The notes beneath the pieces are model-generated. The model saw only the letters and a program-made list of their open reading frames with translations. It did not search any database and was not told the origin of the DNA. Below are positions 18,221 to 27,421 of a DNA stretch of 64,000 bases, piece by piece (the stretch's first letter is position 1; the number at the start of each line of letters is the position of its first letter). A program made the position numbers and the translations under genes. The stretch spans positions 62,001-126,000 of the forward strand of contig NZ_JAAGPR010000009.1 in assembly GCF_017104965.1 (NCBI RefSeq). The letters are read 5' to 3'. This DNA is from Paraburkholderia sp. Ac-20340 (GTDB taxonomy: Bacteria > Pseudomonadota > Gammaproteobacteria > Burkholderiales > Burkholderiaceae).

Positions 18221-19387
18221 TTACTTGCCTTCGGCAGCCGCGACAACCTTCTGCGCAGCCTCTTCCATGCTGTCCGCCGAGATGATCGGCAGGCCCGAGT
18301 CGGCCAGCATCTTCTTGCCGAGGTCCTCGTTCGTGCCCTTCATGCGCACGACGAGCGGCACCTTCAGGTCAACGGCCTTCGAAGCCGCGATCACGCCTTC
18401 CGCGATCACGTCGCAGCGCATGATGCCGCCGAAGATGTTGACGAGAATCGCCTTCAGCTCCGGGTTCTTCAGCATCAGCTTGAACGCTTCGGTGACCTTC
18501 TCGGTCGTCGCGCCACCGCCGACGTCCAGGAAGTTCGCCGGTTCGCCGCCGAACAGCTTGATGGTGTCCATCGTCGCCATCGCCAGACCTGCGCCGTTCA
18601 CCAGACAGCCGATATTGCCGTCGAGCGAGATGTACGCGAGGTCGAACTTCGAGGCTTCGACTTCAGCCGGATCTTCTTCGTCCAGATCGCGGTAAGCGAC
18701 GATTTCCGGATGGCGGAACAGCGCGTTCGCGTCGAAGTTGAACTTGGCGTCGAGGGCGATGACCTTGCCGTCGCCCGACACGTTCAGCGGGTTGATTTCG
18801 GCCAGCGAAGCGTCGGTTTCCCAGAATGCCTTGTACAGGCCTTGCAGGATCGCGCGTGCTTGCGGAATCGAAGCGGCCGGCACGCCGATCTTCGCGGCGA
18901 GGTCGTCGGCCTGCGCGTCGAGCAGACCGGTGTTCGGATCGACGACGATGTGGTGGATCAGTTCCGGATGCTTTTCGGCGACTTCTTCGATGTCCATGCC
19001 GCCTTCGCTCGAACCCATCAGCACGATCTTCTGGGTCACGCGATCCACGACGAGGCTGACATACAGTTCCTGCTTGATGTCGGCGCCTTCTTCGATCAGC
19101 AGACGGTTCACCTTCTGGCCTTCCGGACCGGTCTGGTGCGTGACGAGCTGCATGCCGAGAATCTGGTTCGCGTATTCGCGGACCTGTTCCAGCGTCTTCG
19201 CCACCTTCACGCCGCCACCCTTGCCGCGGCCGCCCGCGTGAATCTGGGCCTTCACGACCCACACCGGACCGCCCAGCTCTTCAGCGGCCTTGACCGCGTC
19301 ATCCACCGAAAACACGGGCGTGCCGCGCGGTACCGCGACGCCGAATTTCCGCAGGATTTCCTTACCCTGGTACTCGTGAATCTTCAT
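18221..19387 (-). CDS. sucC: Succinyl-CoA ligase [ADP-forming], beta subunit
   Basis: ATP-grasp beta subunit that partners SucD. 388 residues, the normal length. [20 protein letters not shown] at the N terminus, the nucleotide-binding region [77 protein letters not shown] and [20 protein letters not shown] are all present. GAAGGG precedes the ATG. The gene follows DUF2889 by 51 bp, so sucCD may be read partly from the recA-recX side. Confidence 0.97.
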   Translation of the reverse strand: MKIHEYQGKEILRKFGVAVPRGTPVFSVDDAVKAAEELGGPVWVVKAQIHAGGRGKGGGVKVAKTLEQVREYANQILGMQLVTHQTGPEGQKVNRLLIEEGADIKQELYVSLVVDRVTQKIVLMGSSEGGMDIEEVAEKHPELIHHIVVDPNTGLLDAQADDLAAKIGVPAASIPQARAILQGLYKAFWETDASLAEINPLNVSGDGKVIALDAKFNFDANALFRHPEIVAYRDLDEEDPAEVEASKFDLAYISLDGNIGCLVNGAGLAMATMDTIKLFGGEPANFLDVGGGATTEKVTEAFKLMLKNPELKAILVNIFGGIMRCDVIAEGVIAASKAVDLKVPLVVRMKGTNEDLGKKMLADSGLPIISADSMEEAAQKVVAAAEGK

Positions 19388-19438
19388 GCGTGATTCCCTT
19401 CAGTCTGAGAGTTGGAGTGAACTTCGTTTCCGCTGTTG

Positions 19439-20134
19439 TTATTCATGCGCGACGGCGTCGGCCTTGCCATCCTGGCGCGGCCCAGTGTCTTCGCGCACGC
19501 TGGTACCTGCCCCGCTGCGCTCTTGCGAACGCGGCGCGTGGCCATACCAGCGCGGATAAAACTGCTTGACCGCCTCGCCGTCGAACCGCAGCGCGTGGCA
19601 GCGGCCGAGCTGGAAAGGCGGTTTTTCACCGGTGGCGGTGTCGTCGCCGGCGGTCTTGCCGTGGTCCGGTCCTGCATCGTCGCCTGGATTGCCGTTCGAA
19701 ACATCCCATACGGCTCCCACGAATGCCTGAACGGCGACAGTCGGCAACACGCCCAACATTTCTGTGAGATGCGTGCAGCCAGCCGTGCCGGCGAGCAGCC
19801 GGCCCGCTTCGCGGCGGAAATTCTGGAGGAGATTGAGCCCGATAAGGGCCCGATAGGCGGGATTGGCGTTCTGGCACTGACCGTCGTAAGGCACCCAGTC
19901 GGACGACGCTTCAGCGTCGACGACATTGAGCTTGCGATCGATCGTGATTCGAAGCCAGAGTTCATGGATCGGCAAACCATTGGGCCGGATACCGGATGCA
20001 AGCGGCACGTCGCGAGGCTTGTGATCCGTCAGGCACGCGTCGATATCCCAGAGGCCGTCTTCGCGCTCATAGGCGACCGCCCGGATAGCGCGCTGATGAC
20101 GCAACTGGCGAGGCGCGGGCGGAGAGAGCGGCAT
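19439..20134 (-). CDS. DUF2889 domain protein
   Basis: 231 residues if started at the ATG 20134 (MPLSPPAPRQLRHQRAIRAV). A GTG at 20197 would add 21 residues and cannot be excluded; neither has a clear SD. The conserved core is REDGLWDIDACLTDHKPRDV, GLPIHELWLRITIDRKLNVV, DAEASSDWVPYDG, GLNLLQNFRREAGRLLAGTA and GCTHLTEMLGVLPTVAVQAF, which I recognise as DUF2889. The C-terminal 40 residues are Gly/Asp/Glu-rich and variable. It lies between recX and sucC, a fixed position in this family. Function unknown. Confidence 0.85.
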   Translation of the reverse strand: MPLSPPAPRQLRHQRAIRAVAYEREDGLWDIDACLTDHKPRDVPLASGIRPNGLPIHELWLRITIDRKLNVVDAEASSDWVPYDGQCQNANPAYRALIGLNLLQNFRREAGRLLAGTAGCTHLTEMLGVLPTVAVQAFVGAVWDVSNGNPGDDAGPDHGKTAGDDTATGEKPPFQLGRCHALRFDGEAVKQFYPRWYGHAPRSQERSGAGTSVREDTGPRQDGKADAVAHE

Positions 20135-20263
20135 ACTAGGTAAGACCGGATTGGAAAACTTCTCGAGTTTAACATACCGGGTATTTGAGACAGCCACGAT
20201 CTCGCACCCCCTCTAGAAGCTTGTTTCGAGACGTTTTTTGATCCTGGCGGATCATTTTTTCGA

Positions 20264-21325
20264 TCAATCGCCCGAAAAGTCCTCCTCGATGCCTTTGAGG
20301 ATCTTGCCGATGATCGACATCGAAAAACCGCGAGCGGCGAGAAAACGCGCCTGACGTGCGCGCTCGGCCGGCGTCTGCGGTAATTGACCATACTTCTTCT
20401 GCCAGACTGCACGCGCACGCGTGAGTTCCGTCTCGCGCAACTGCGAATTGACTTCCTGGATCAGTTCCTCACCGACAGCATGCCGCTTGAGTTCGCTGAC
20501 GATGCGCCCCGCGCCCACGCGCGACGCACGGCGGTAGACGACGCTTTCGGCGAAACGCGCATCGGAAAGCCAGCCTTCGCGTTCGAGCGCATCGAGCAGC
20601 GCTTCGAGTTCGTCGGCGTCTTCGGTATAGGTCATCAGCTTGCGCGAGAGTTCCGCGCGGCTGTACTCGCGGCGCGACAGATAGCCTAGCGCGCGGCCCT
20701 TGAGCGAACGCTCGGGGCGCTGCCTGTTCGCAGCAGCCGCGTTGGCCTTGCGCGCGGCGCGCATCGTGGAACTGCGCTCGTAACTGTCGCCGGTTTCTTC
20801 GCGGATTTTTTCGGCCGCGCGCGCAATGTCGTGCGCATCGAACGATTCGGAATCGTCGAAATCGTTGCTGCGGCGGGAACTGCGTGTGAATGACTGCGCG
20901 GTTCGCTGAGCGGTTGACCCGGAAGCCGCAAGCGGCGTGCGGCGCGATGCGCATGCGGGTTCACCGCTCGCAGCATTCGATACCGGCGACGGCGATGCAT
21001 CGACAATACCGGCGAGATCGGCAGGCGTATCGAAGAACGCCTCGAACGGCACTTCGAATACCGCGCCGCCTTCGTCGTCGAGTTCGGGCGTGGAGGAATG
21101 GGACAAAAGTTGAGGCTCGGAATGCACAAAGCCGCGATCGCCCGAATGGGCGTCGCGGCTTTGCGAGGTAATACAGGATGAATCGTGGGACCGGTCAAGG
21201 GAAGCGGAGGAGCGCCGGGCGGCGCCCCGTTCACCACTGCCTGCATCACGCAAACGCCCGGCTTCGTCCGCAGACGAAGCCTTCGCGGCCTGCGGCGGCG
21301 CCGAGGTCAATCCGCGCTTGCGCAT
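20264..21325 (-). CDS. recX: Recombination regulatory protein RecX with a long N-terminal extension
   Basis: 353 residues. RecX modulates RecA filament growth. The RecX three-helix repeat region is confined to about residues 205-353: LKGRALGYLSRREYSRAELS, LEALLDALEREGWLSDARFA, GAGRIVSELKRHAVGEELIQ and ARQARFLAARGFSMSIIGKI. The first 200 residues are low complexity (Ser, Arg, Ala, Asp), which is common among Burkholderia RecX proteins but much longer than the roughly 150-residue E. coli protein. Start ATG 21325 has AAGGGGGAG upstream at about 10 nt; a GTG directly before it is possible. The gene begins 37 bp after recA and is surely cotranscribed. Confidence 0.9.
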   Translation of the reverse strand: MRKRGLTSAPPQAAKASSADEAGRLRDAGSGERGAARRSSASLDRSHDSSCITSQSRDAHSGDRGFVHSEPQLLSHSSTPELDDEGGAVFEVPFEAFFDTPADLAGIVDASPSPVSNAASGEPACASRRTPLAASGSTAQRTAQSFTRSSRRSNDFDDSESFDAHDIARAAEKIREETGDSYERSSTMRAARKANAAAANRQRPERSLKGRALGYLSRREYSRAELSRKLMTYTEDADELEALLDALEREGWLSDARFAESVVYRRASRVGAGRIVSELKRHAVGEELIQEVNSQLRETELTRARAVWQKKYGQLPQTPAERARQARFLAARGFSMSIIGKILKGIEEDFSGD

Positions 21326-21362
21326 CACAGTCGTGCTCCCCCTTAAGGGCCCGATTCAGGAC

Positions 21363-22439
21363 TTATTCTTCGTCTGCGATTTCGACTTCGCCGGAATCCT
21401 TGACGCCGTCCGGCATCGTGCTGACGCCGAGCGATTCGCGGATGCGGTTTTCGATCTCGCGAGCGATGTCCGTGTTTTCACGCAGGAATTCGCGGGCGTT
21501 GTCCTTGCCCTGGCCAATGCGCTCGCCGTTATAGCTGTACCACGCACCGGCCTTGTCGACGATCTTGGCCTGCACGCCCAGGTCGATGATTTCGCCCTGA
21601 CGCGAGATGCCTTCACCGTAGAGGATGTCGAACACGGCTTCGCGGAACGGCGGCGAGACCTTGTTCTTGACGACCTTCACACGCGTTTCGCTGCCGATGA
21701 CTTCGTCGTTCTTCTTGATCGAACCGATACGGCGAATGTCCAGACGCACCGACGAGTAGAACTTCAGCGCGTTACCGCCCGTGGTGGTTTCCGGGTTGCC
21801 GAACATCACACCGATCTTCATACGGATCTGGTTGATGAAGATCACCATGCAGTTCGTCTTCTTGATCGTGCCGGTGAGCTTGCGCAGCGCCTGCGACATC
21901 AGACGAGCCTGCAGACCCGGCAGCGAGTCGCCCATTTCGCCTTCGATTTCAGCCTTCGGCACGAGTGCCGCGACCGAGTCGATCACGATCATGTCGATCG
22001 AGCCCGAGCGCACCAGTGCGTCCGTGATTTCGAGCGCCTGTTCGCCCGTGTCCGGCTGCGAAATCAGCAGTTCCGGCACGTTCACGCCAAGCTTCGAGGC
22101 GTACTGCACGTCGAGCGCGTGTTCCGCGTCGATAAACGCTGCCGTGCCGCCGATCTTTTGCAGTTCTGCGATCACCTGCAGCGTGAGCGTGGTCTTGCCC
22201 GACGATTCCGGACCATAGATTTCAACCACGCGGCCACGCGGCAGACCGCCAACGCCGAGAGCGATGTCGAGGCCGAGCGAACCCGTGGAGACCACCTGGA
22301 TGTCCTCGACCGCGTCGCCGTCGCCGAGTCGCATGATCGACCCTTTGCCGAACTGCTTTTCGATCTGCGCGAGCGCGGCAGCCAGTGCCTTGCCCTTCTC
22401 AGCAGTCAGCCCAGCCGAGCCTTTCTTGCTATCTTCCAT
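21363..22439 (-). CDS. recA: Recombinase A
   Basis: RecA performs homologous strand exchange and triggers LexA cleavage in the SOS response. 358 residues: [20 protein letters not shown], Walker [22 protein letters not shown], Walker B-type [14 protein letters not shown], the L1 loop ([20 protein letters not shown]), L2 ([20 protein letters not shown]) and [17 protein letters not shown]. The acidic tail ends [18 protein letters not shown] lies 6 nt before the ATG. A LexA box is found about 100 bp upstream. recX follows at 37 bp. Confidence 0.99.
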   Translation of the reverse strand: MEDSKKGSAGLTAEKGKALAAALAQIEKQFGKGSIMRLGDGDAVEDIQVVSTGSLGLDIALGVGGLPRGRVVEIYGPESSGKTTLTLQVIAELQKIGGTAAFIDAEHALDVQYASKLGVNVPELLISQPDTGEQALEITDALVRSGSIDMIVIDSVAALVPKAEIEGEMGDSLPGLQARLMSQALRKLTGTIKKTNCMVIFINQIRMKIGVMFGNPETTTGGNALKFYSSVRLDIRRIGSIKKNDEVIGSETRVKVVKNKVSPPFREAVFDILYGEGISRQGEIIDLGVQAKIVDKAGAWYSYNGERIGQGKDNAREFLRENTDIAREIENRIRESLGVSTMPDGVKDSGEVEIADEE

Positions 22440-22540
22440 GAATCGTCCTTTGCTATGATGAACGGCGTCTGATGACGATGCACGCGCTCGCTTGAGACAT
22501 GTTTTTGACACATGACGAGCGGTGCGCACGAACCCAGACA

Positions 22541-22556
22541 CTGTATAAAAAAACAG
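22541..22556 (-). promoter_or_regulatory. LexA (SOS) box and promoter of recA
   Basis: CTGTATAAAAAAACAG fits CTG-N10-CAG exactly and is close to the LexA consensus. On the minus strand it overlaps a candidate -10 (TATACA), with TTGCCA upstream as a -35 at a 15-bp spacing, which is short. The site is about 102 bp from the recA start and 165 bp from the divergent response-regulator start. Confidence 0.88.
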
Positions 22557-22720
22557 TAGTTTTGGCAAGCACGTTTTCAACTAACGCGCACGCCGAAACC
22601 GCGAATTTCCGGAGACCGCCGTGCGCCGACCGTTCAGGCCCCAAGCCTGCGAACACGGCGCCGGTGCTGCGAAGCGCGCGCGGCAGCCACGTCGCGCTTC
22701 GAAGGCAACGCTTGCGCACC

Positions 22721-23512
22721 ATGCGAATCCTCATTGCCGAAGACGACAGCATACTCGCGGACGGCCTCGTCCGATCACTCCGCCAGGCGGGCTATGCCGT
22801 TGATCACGTGCGTACCGGCGTGGACGCCGATACCGCCTTGTCGATGCAGTCTTTCGACCTGCTGATCCTCGATCTGGGCCTGCCGAAAATGCCCGGCCTG
22901 GAAGTGCTGCGGCGTTTGCGCGCGCGCAATTCCAACCTGCCCGTTCTGATCCTCACCGCCGCCGATAGCGTCGACGAGCGCGTCAAAGGGCTCGATCTGG
23001 GCGCCGACGATTACATGGCCAAACCCTTCGCGCTCAACGAACTGGAAGCGCGCGTGCGGGCGCTCACGCGGCGCGGCGCGGGCGGCGGGCCGACCGTCGT
23101 GCGGCACGGCGCGCTGTCGTTCGATCAGGTGGGGCGCGTGGCGCACATCCACGAGCAGGTGCTCGATCTGTCGGCGCGCGAACTGGGCGTGCTCGAAGTG
23201 CTGCTGCAGCGGCTCGGGCGGCTGGTGTCGAAGGAACAACTGGTCGATCACCTCTGTGAATGGGGCGAGGAAGTCAGCAACAACGCGATCGAGGTCTATG
23301 TCCACCGGCTGCGCAAAAAACTGGAAACCGGCGGCGTGCGCATCGTGACCGTGCGCGGGCTGGGTTACTGCCTGGAAAAGGAAGCAAAGGAAGCCGCGCA
23401 ACCCGGCACGCAACCGGCTGCGCCATCGAGCGCCACCACGCAGGCCGATTCACAGGCCGCAACGCAGGCCGATTCGCCGCCCGCCATGCCGGCCAGCCAC
23501 TACTTCAAATAG
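22721..23512 (+). CDS. OmpR-family response regulator (QseB/TctD-like)
   Basis: 263 residues. The receiver domain MRILIAEDDSILADGLVRSL has the acidic pocket (ED at 7-8), phospho-acceptor Asp51 in LLILDLGLPKMPGLEVLRRL, Thr79 region ILTAADS and Lys101 (YMAKPF). The C-terminal winged helix is complete: LDLSARELGVLEVLLQRLGR, NNAIEVYVHRLRKKLETGGV and RGLGYCLEK. A 30-residue Ala/Gln/Thr tail is extra. Start 22721 is where the receiver begins; the frame is open further upstream without homology. The kinase gene follows 12 bp later. Divergent from recA, sharing the region with the LexA box. Confidence 0.93.
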   Translation: MRILIAEDDSILADGLVRSLRQAGYAVDHVRTGVDADTALSMQSFDLLILDLGLPKMPGLEVLRRLRARNSNLPVLILTAADSVDERVKGLDLGADDYMAKPFALNELEARVRALTRRGAGGGPTVVRHGALSFDQVGRVAHIHEQVLDLSARELGVLEVLLQRLGRLVSKEQLVDHLCEWGEEVSNNAIEVYVHRLRKKLETGGVRIVTVRGLGYCLEKEAKEAAQPGTQPAAPSSATTQADSQAATQADSPPAMPASHYFK

Positions 23513-23524
23513 CCAGGCGCGACG

Positions 23525-25108
23525 ATGGCCGAGCCCGCTCCCGCCGCGCGCAGCCAGCCGGCTTCGTCCGCCAGCCTGAACGCCACATCGGCGCTATCCG
23601 GCGCGCTCGACGACGAAGCGCGCGACGCCCGCTACGCCAACCCCTTCGCCCCGCCCGACGAAGCCGAAGCCGCCGCCGAGGCGCGCCCGCGCTCGCTGTT
23701 CGGCGAAATCCTCGACTGGATGCTCGCGCCGTTGCTGCTGCTCTGGCCGATGAGTATCGCGGTCACCTATCTGGTCGCCAAATCCATCGCCAACGGGCCG
23801 TTCGACCGCGCGCTCGAAACCGATGTCTACGTGCTCGCGCGCCAGATCCATCCGGTCAACGGCGTGGCCGAACTGACGCTGCCCGATTCCACGCGCGACT
23901 TCCTGCGCGCCGATAACGTCGACAGCGTCTATTACCAGGTGCTCGGCAGCCGTGGCGAACTGGTGGGCGGCGACCGCGACATGCCGCTGCCGCGCGACGA
24001 CGACCGCCCTTCGCCCGGCCTCGTGGAATTCCGCGACGACACGCTGCACGGCATCGACATCCGCGTGGCCTATACGACGGTCGAACCGCAGCATCTGTCC
24101 GGCTCGCAGCCCGTGCTCGTGCAGGTGGCCGAAACGCTCGACAAGCGCCGCGCGCTCGCCAACGACATCATCAAGGGCGTGATCCTGCCGCAGTTCGTGA
24201 TCTTGCCGCTCGCGATCCTGCTGGTGTGGTTCGGCCTGTCGCGCGGCCTCGCGCCGCTGCACGCGCTGCAATCGAACATGCGCATGCGCCGCCCCGACGA
24301 TCTCTCGCCGCTCGAAGCGCGCCGCGCGCCGCCCGAAATCGAGCCGCTCGTCACCTCGTTCAACGACCTGCTCACGCGGCTCGAACAGAACATGGAACTG
24401 CAAAAGCGTTTTATCGCCGATGCCGCGCATCAGATGAAGACGCCGCTCGCCGGCCTGCGCACCCAGGCCGAACTCGCGCTGCGCCAGCACGCCTCGCCCG
24501 AGGTGCATCGCTCGCTCGAACAGATCGCGACCAGTTCCGAGCAGGCGGCGCGCCTCGTCACGCAATTGCTGGCGCTGGCGCGTGCCGAAAACCGCATGTC
24601 GGGGCAGATTTTCACGCCCGTCGACGTGACCGAAGTCGCGCGTCATGCGGTGCGCGACTGGGTTCAGCCGGCGCTCGCGCGGCAGATGGATCTGGGCTAC
24701 GAAGGCCCGGAAGACGCCGATCAAGCGACCGCTGTCCTTGTCGACGGCAACCCGGTGATGCTGCGCGAAATGCTGTCGAATCTGATCGACAACGCGATCC
24801 GCTACACGCCCACGGGCGGGCGCATCACCGTGCGCGTGCGGCCCGAGCCCGCCGCGCGCGCCGTGCATCTGGAGGTGGAAGACACGGGCATCGGCATTCC
24901 CGTGGGCGAGCGCGAGCGCGTGCAGGAGCGCTTCTATCGCATTCTCGGCCGCGACGGCGACGGCAGCGGTCTGGGACTCGCGATCGTGCGCGAAATCGCG
25001 ACGATGCACGGCGGCACGCTCGCCATCGACGACAACGTCTACCAGGAAACACCGCGACTGGCCGGAACGCTCGTGCGCGTGACGCTGCGGCTACGCGCTG
25101 TTTCCTGA
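23525..25108 (+). CDS. Sensor histidine kinase (TctE/QseC-like)
   Basis: 527 residues. The N terminus is a 60-residue Ala/Pro-rich cytoplasmic stretch, then a membrane segment at about 66-86, a periplasmic 2CSK_N-type sensor region, a second membrane segment at about 217-238 and a HAMP-like linker. The HisKA box has His302 (FIADAAHQMKTPLAGLRTQA), and the ATPase domain has LIDNAIRYTPTGG (N box), VEDTGIGIP (G1) and GDGSGLGLAIVREIA (G2). Pairs with the upstream regulator 12 bp away. The TctE-like architecture suggests sensing of carboxylates, but the ligand cannot be read from sequence. Confidence 0.93.
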   Translation: MAEPAPAARSQPASSASLNATSALSGALDDEARDARYANPFAPPDEAEAAAEARPRSLFGEILDWMLAPLLLLWPMSIAVTYLVAKSIANGPFDRALETDVYVLARQIHPVNGVAELTLPDSTRDFLRADNVDSVYYQVLGSRGELVGGDRDMPLPRDDDRPSPGLVEFRDDTLHGIDIRVAYTTVEPQHLSGSQPVLVQVAETLDKRRALANDIIKGVILPQFVILPLAILLVWFGLSRGLAPLHALQSNMRMRRPDDLSPLEARRAPPEIEPLVTSFNDLLTRLEQNMELQKRFIADAAHQMKTPLAGLRTQAELALRQHASPEVHRSLEQIATSSEQAARLVTQLLALARAENRMSGQIFTPVDVTEVARHAVRDWVQPALARQMDLGYEGPEDADQATAVLVDGNPVMLREMLSNLIDNAIRYTPTGGRITVRVRPEPAARAVHLEVEDTGIGIPVGERERVQERFYRILGRDGDGSGLGLAIVREIATMHGGTLAIDDNVYQETPRLAGTLVRVTLRLRAVS

Positions 25109-25220
25109 CAAGCCTCAGCCGAAACTGACAGCGAAAGCGTCAAAAGCCGCGAAAACGGGGATGGGACTTTCCCTGATGCGACTCGCGCGCGCCGCCACAA
25201 CAATTGATCGATAGAGAAAA

Positions 25221-25238
25221 ATGGCACATCGTTGCCAT
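25221..25238. promoter_or_regulatory. Candidate operator palindrome upstream of the MFS gene
   Basis: ATGGCA (25221-25226) and TGCCAT (25233-25238) form a perfect inverted repeat with a 6-bp spacer in an AT-rich stretch about 165 bp before the transporter gene. It could bind a dimeric regulator; none is identified. Confidence 0.4.
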
Positions 25239-25401
25239 CAATTTAAACAACAATAAGCGACGATAAAAACAAATCCACATCGCAGCCGCACGCCTCGAAT
25301 CATCCCTGGTCCGTCAGAACCCCGTAAGTTTCCATTCCAATAATGCAGCGCAGGACCGCCTCGACCGCGGGCCCACACGCACATCAAAATTGGAGACACA
25401 T

Positions 25402-27060
25402 ATGGCAACCGTTGGCGGACAAGTCTCGCACTCGCCGATGACCCGCGACGAAAAACGCGTGATCTTCGCGTCGTCGCTCGGCACCGTGTTCGAGTGGTAC
25501 GACTTCTATCTGGCCGGCTCGCTCGCGGCCTTTATCAGCAAGAGCTTCTTCTCCGGCGTCAATCCCACGGCGGGCTTCATCTTCACGCTGCTCGGCTTTG
25601 CCGCAGGCTTCGCCGTGCGTCCGTTCGGCGCGATCGTGTTCGGGCGCCTGGGCGATCTGGTCGGCCGCAAGCACACCTTCCTCGTCACCATTGTCATCAT
25701 GGGTCTGTCGACCTTCGTGGTCGGCTTTTTGCCCGGCTACGCGTCGATCGGCATCGCCGCGCCGGTGATCTTCATCCTCATGCGGCTGTTGCAAGGTCTC
25801 GCGCTCGGCGGCGAGTACGGCGGCGCGGCCACGTACGTCGCGGAACACGCACCGCCCGGACGCCGCGGCTTCTACACCGCGTGGATTCAGACGACCGCCA
25901 CGCTCGGCCTGTTCCTCTCGCTGCTCGTGATCCTGGGCGTGCGCACCACGGTGGGCGAAGAAGCGTTCGGCGCATGGGCGTGGCGCGTGCCGTTCGTCGC
26001 GTCGATCCTGCTGCTCGCGGTGTCGGTGTGGATTCGTCTGCAACTCGACGAATCGCCGGCCTTCAAGCGCATCAAGGCCGAAGGCAAAGTGTCGAAGGCG
26101 CCGCTCACCGAAGCGTTCGGTCAGTGGAAGAACCTCAAGATCGTGATCCTCGCGCTGATCGGCGTGACGGCCGGCCAGGCCGTGGTCTGGTACACGGGCC
26201 AGTTCTACGCGCTGTTCTTCCTTACGCAGACGCTCAAGGTCGATGGTGCGAGCGCGAATATCCTGATCGCGGTGGCGCTGCTGATCGGCACGCCGTTCTT
26301 CCTGTTCTTCGGCTCGCTGTCGGACAAGATCGGTCGCAAGCCGATCATCATGGCCGGCTGCCTGATCGCGGCGCTCGCCTACTTCCCGCTCTTCAAGGCG
26401 CTCACGCACTACGCAAACCCGGCGCTCGAAGCCGCGACCGCGCGCGCACCGATCGTCGTGATCGCGAACCCGGACGAATGCTCGTTCCAGTTCAACCCGG
26501 TGGGCACGTCGAAGTTCACGAGCTCGTGTGACGTCGCCAAGAGCGCGCTGTCGAAGGCCGGCCTGAACTACTCGAACGTGGCGGCGCCGGCGGGCACGAT
26601 GGCGCAGATCAAGGTGGGCGACACGACCGTCGACACCTTCGACGGCAAGGCGCCAGGCGCCAAGGAGGCGGGCGCGGCGTTCGACAAGACGCTTTCGGGC
26701 GCATTGAAGAGCGCGGGCTATCCGCTCAAGGCCGATCCCGCGCAGATCAACTGGCCGATGACCGTGGTGATCCTGACGATCCTCGTGATCTTCGTGACGA
26801 TGGTGTACGGGCCGATCGCGGCGATGCTGGTGGAGATGTTCCCAACGCGGATTCGCTATACGTCGATGTCGCTGCCCTATCACATCGGCAATGGCTGGTT
26901 CGGCGGCTTCCTGCCTGCGACGGCGTTTGCGATCGTGGCGGCGCGCGGCGATATCTACTCGGGGCTCTGGTATCCGATCATCATCGCGCTGGCGACCTTC
27001 GTGATCGGCATGCTGTTCGTGAAGGAGACCAAGGATTCGGATATCTACTCGCAGGATTGA
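25402..27060 (+). CDS. MFS transporter of the metabolite:H+ symporter (MHS/ProP-like) type
   Basis: 552-residue inner-membrane carrier with 12 predicted membrane segments. Start motif FASSLGTVFEWYDFYLAGSL and GFAVRPFGAIVFGRLGDLVG, RKHTFL, then LLQGLALGGEYGGAATYVAE are hallmarks of the MHS family (proline/betaine, citrate and dicarboxylate symporters). GRKPIIMAG marks the second half. Between hydrophobic segments at about residues 330-450 lies an insert of about 105 residues with two Cys (DECSFQF and TSSCDVA), absent from ordinary 430-residue members. GGAGAC precedes the ATG. Substrate unknown; the neighbouring TctDE-like two-component system hints at carboxylate uptake. Confidence 0.88.
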   Translation: MATVGGQVSHSPMTRDEKRVIFASSLGTVFEWYDFYLAGSLAAFISKSFFSGVNPTAGFIFTLLGFAAGFAVRPFGAIVFGRLGDLVGRKHTFLVTIVIMGLSTFVVGFLPGYASIGIAAPVIFILMRLLQGLALGGEYGGAATYVAEHAPPGRRGFYTAWIQTTATLGLFLSLLVILGVRTTVGEEAFGAWAWRVPFVASILLLAVSVWIRLQLDESPAFKRIKAEGKVSKAPLTEAFGQWKNLKIVILALIGVTAGQAVVWYTGQFYALFFLTQTLKVDGASANILIAVALLIGTPFFLFFGSLSDKIGRKPIIMAGCLIAALAYFPLFKALTHYANPALEAATARAPIVVIANPDECSFQFNPVGTSKFTSSCDVAKSALSKAGLNYSNVAAPAGTMAQIKVGDTTVDTFDGKAPGAKEAGAAFDKTLSGALKSAGYPLKADPAQINWPMTVVILTILVIFVTMVYGPIAAMLVEMFPTRIRYTSMSLPYHIGNGWFGGFLPATAFAIVAARGDIYSGLWYPIIIALATFVIGMLFVKETKDSDIYSQD

Positions 27061-27114
27061 GCGGGCGTATTCCGATGACGGTCCCGGCGCCCTGAAAAAG
27101 TTTTGAGAAAGTGC

Positions 27115-27143
27115 TTGACAGGGTGCCGGGCACCCTACATAAT
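27115..27143 (+). promoter_or_regulatory. Sigma-70 promoter of tRNA-Met
   Basis: TTGACA (27115-27120) and CATAAT (27138-27143) are separated by exactly 17 bp, placing initiation just before the tRNA at 27156. The spacer holds GGGTGCCGGGCACCC, a GC palindrome. Confidence 0.88.
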
Positions 27144-27155
27144 CTCTCTTCTCAA

Positions 27156-27232
<77 letters not shown>

Positions 27233-27235
27233 AAT

Positions 27236-27278
27236 GCGAAAGCCGCTGTTTCGAAAGAAACAGCGGCTTTTTCTATTT
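27236..27278. repeat. 43-bp direct repeat, copy 1 (at tRNA-Met)
   Basis: Matches 29147-29189 at 42 of 43 positions by direct reading (one G/A difference in the right arm of the hairpin). Sequences outside the repeats differ. The two copies bracket the XRE/ImmA and DUF4411 genes, as expected of an insertion or a duplication event beside the tRNA. Confidence 0.8.
27239..27276 (+). terminator. Terminator of tRNA-Met
   Basis: AAAGCCGCTGTTTC and its complement around a GAAA loop form a 14-bp perfect stem, followed by TTTTTCTATTT. This element is duplicated at 29147-29189. Confidence 0.92.
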
Positions 27279-27421
27279 GCGCGTCTGGAGTCGCCCGAGC
27301 TCAACACGCCCCGGTGTTAACATCAAAGTGCGTCGCGGCCAGGTCCAGTATGATTGGCGAAGCCTACCGCAGGCGCCCACTCTGGGCATAGCCGATAGCG
27401 GAACACACTCCATCACGAATC

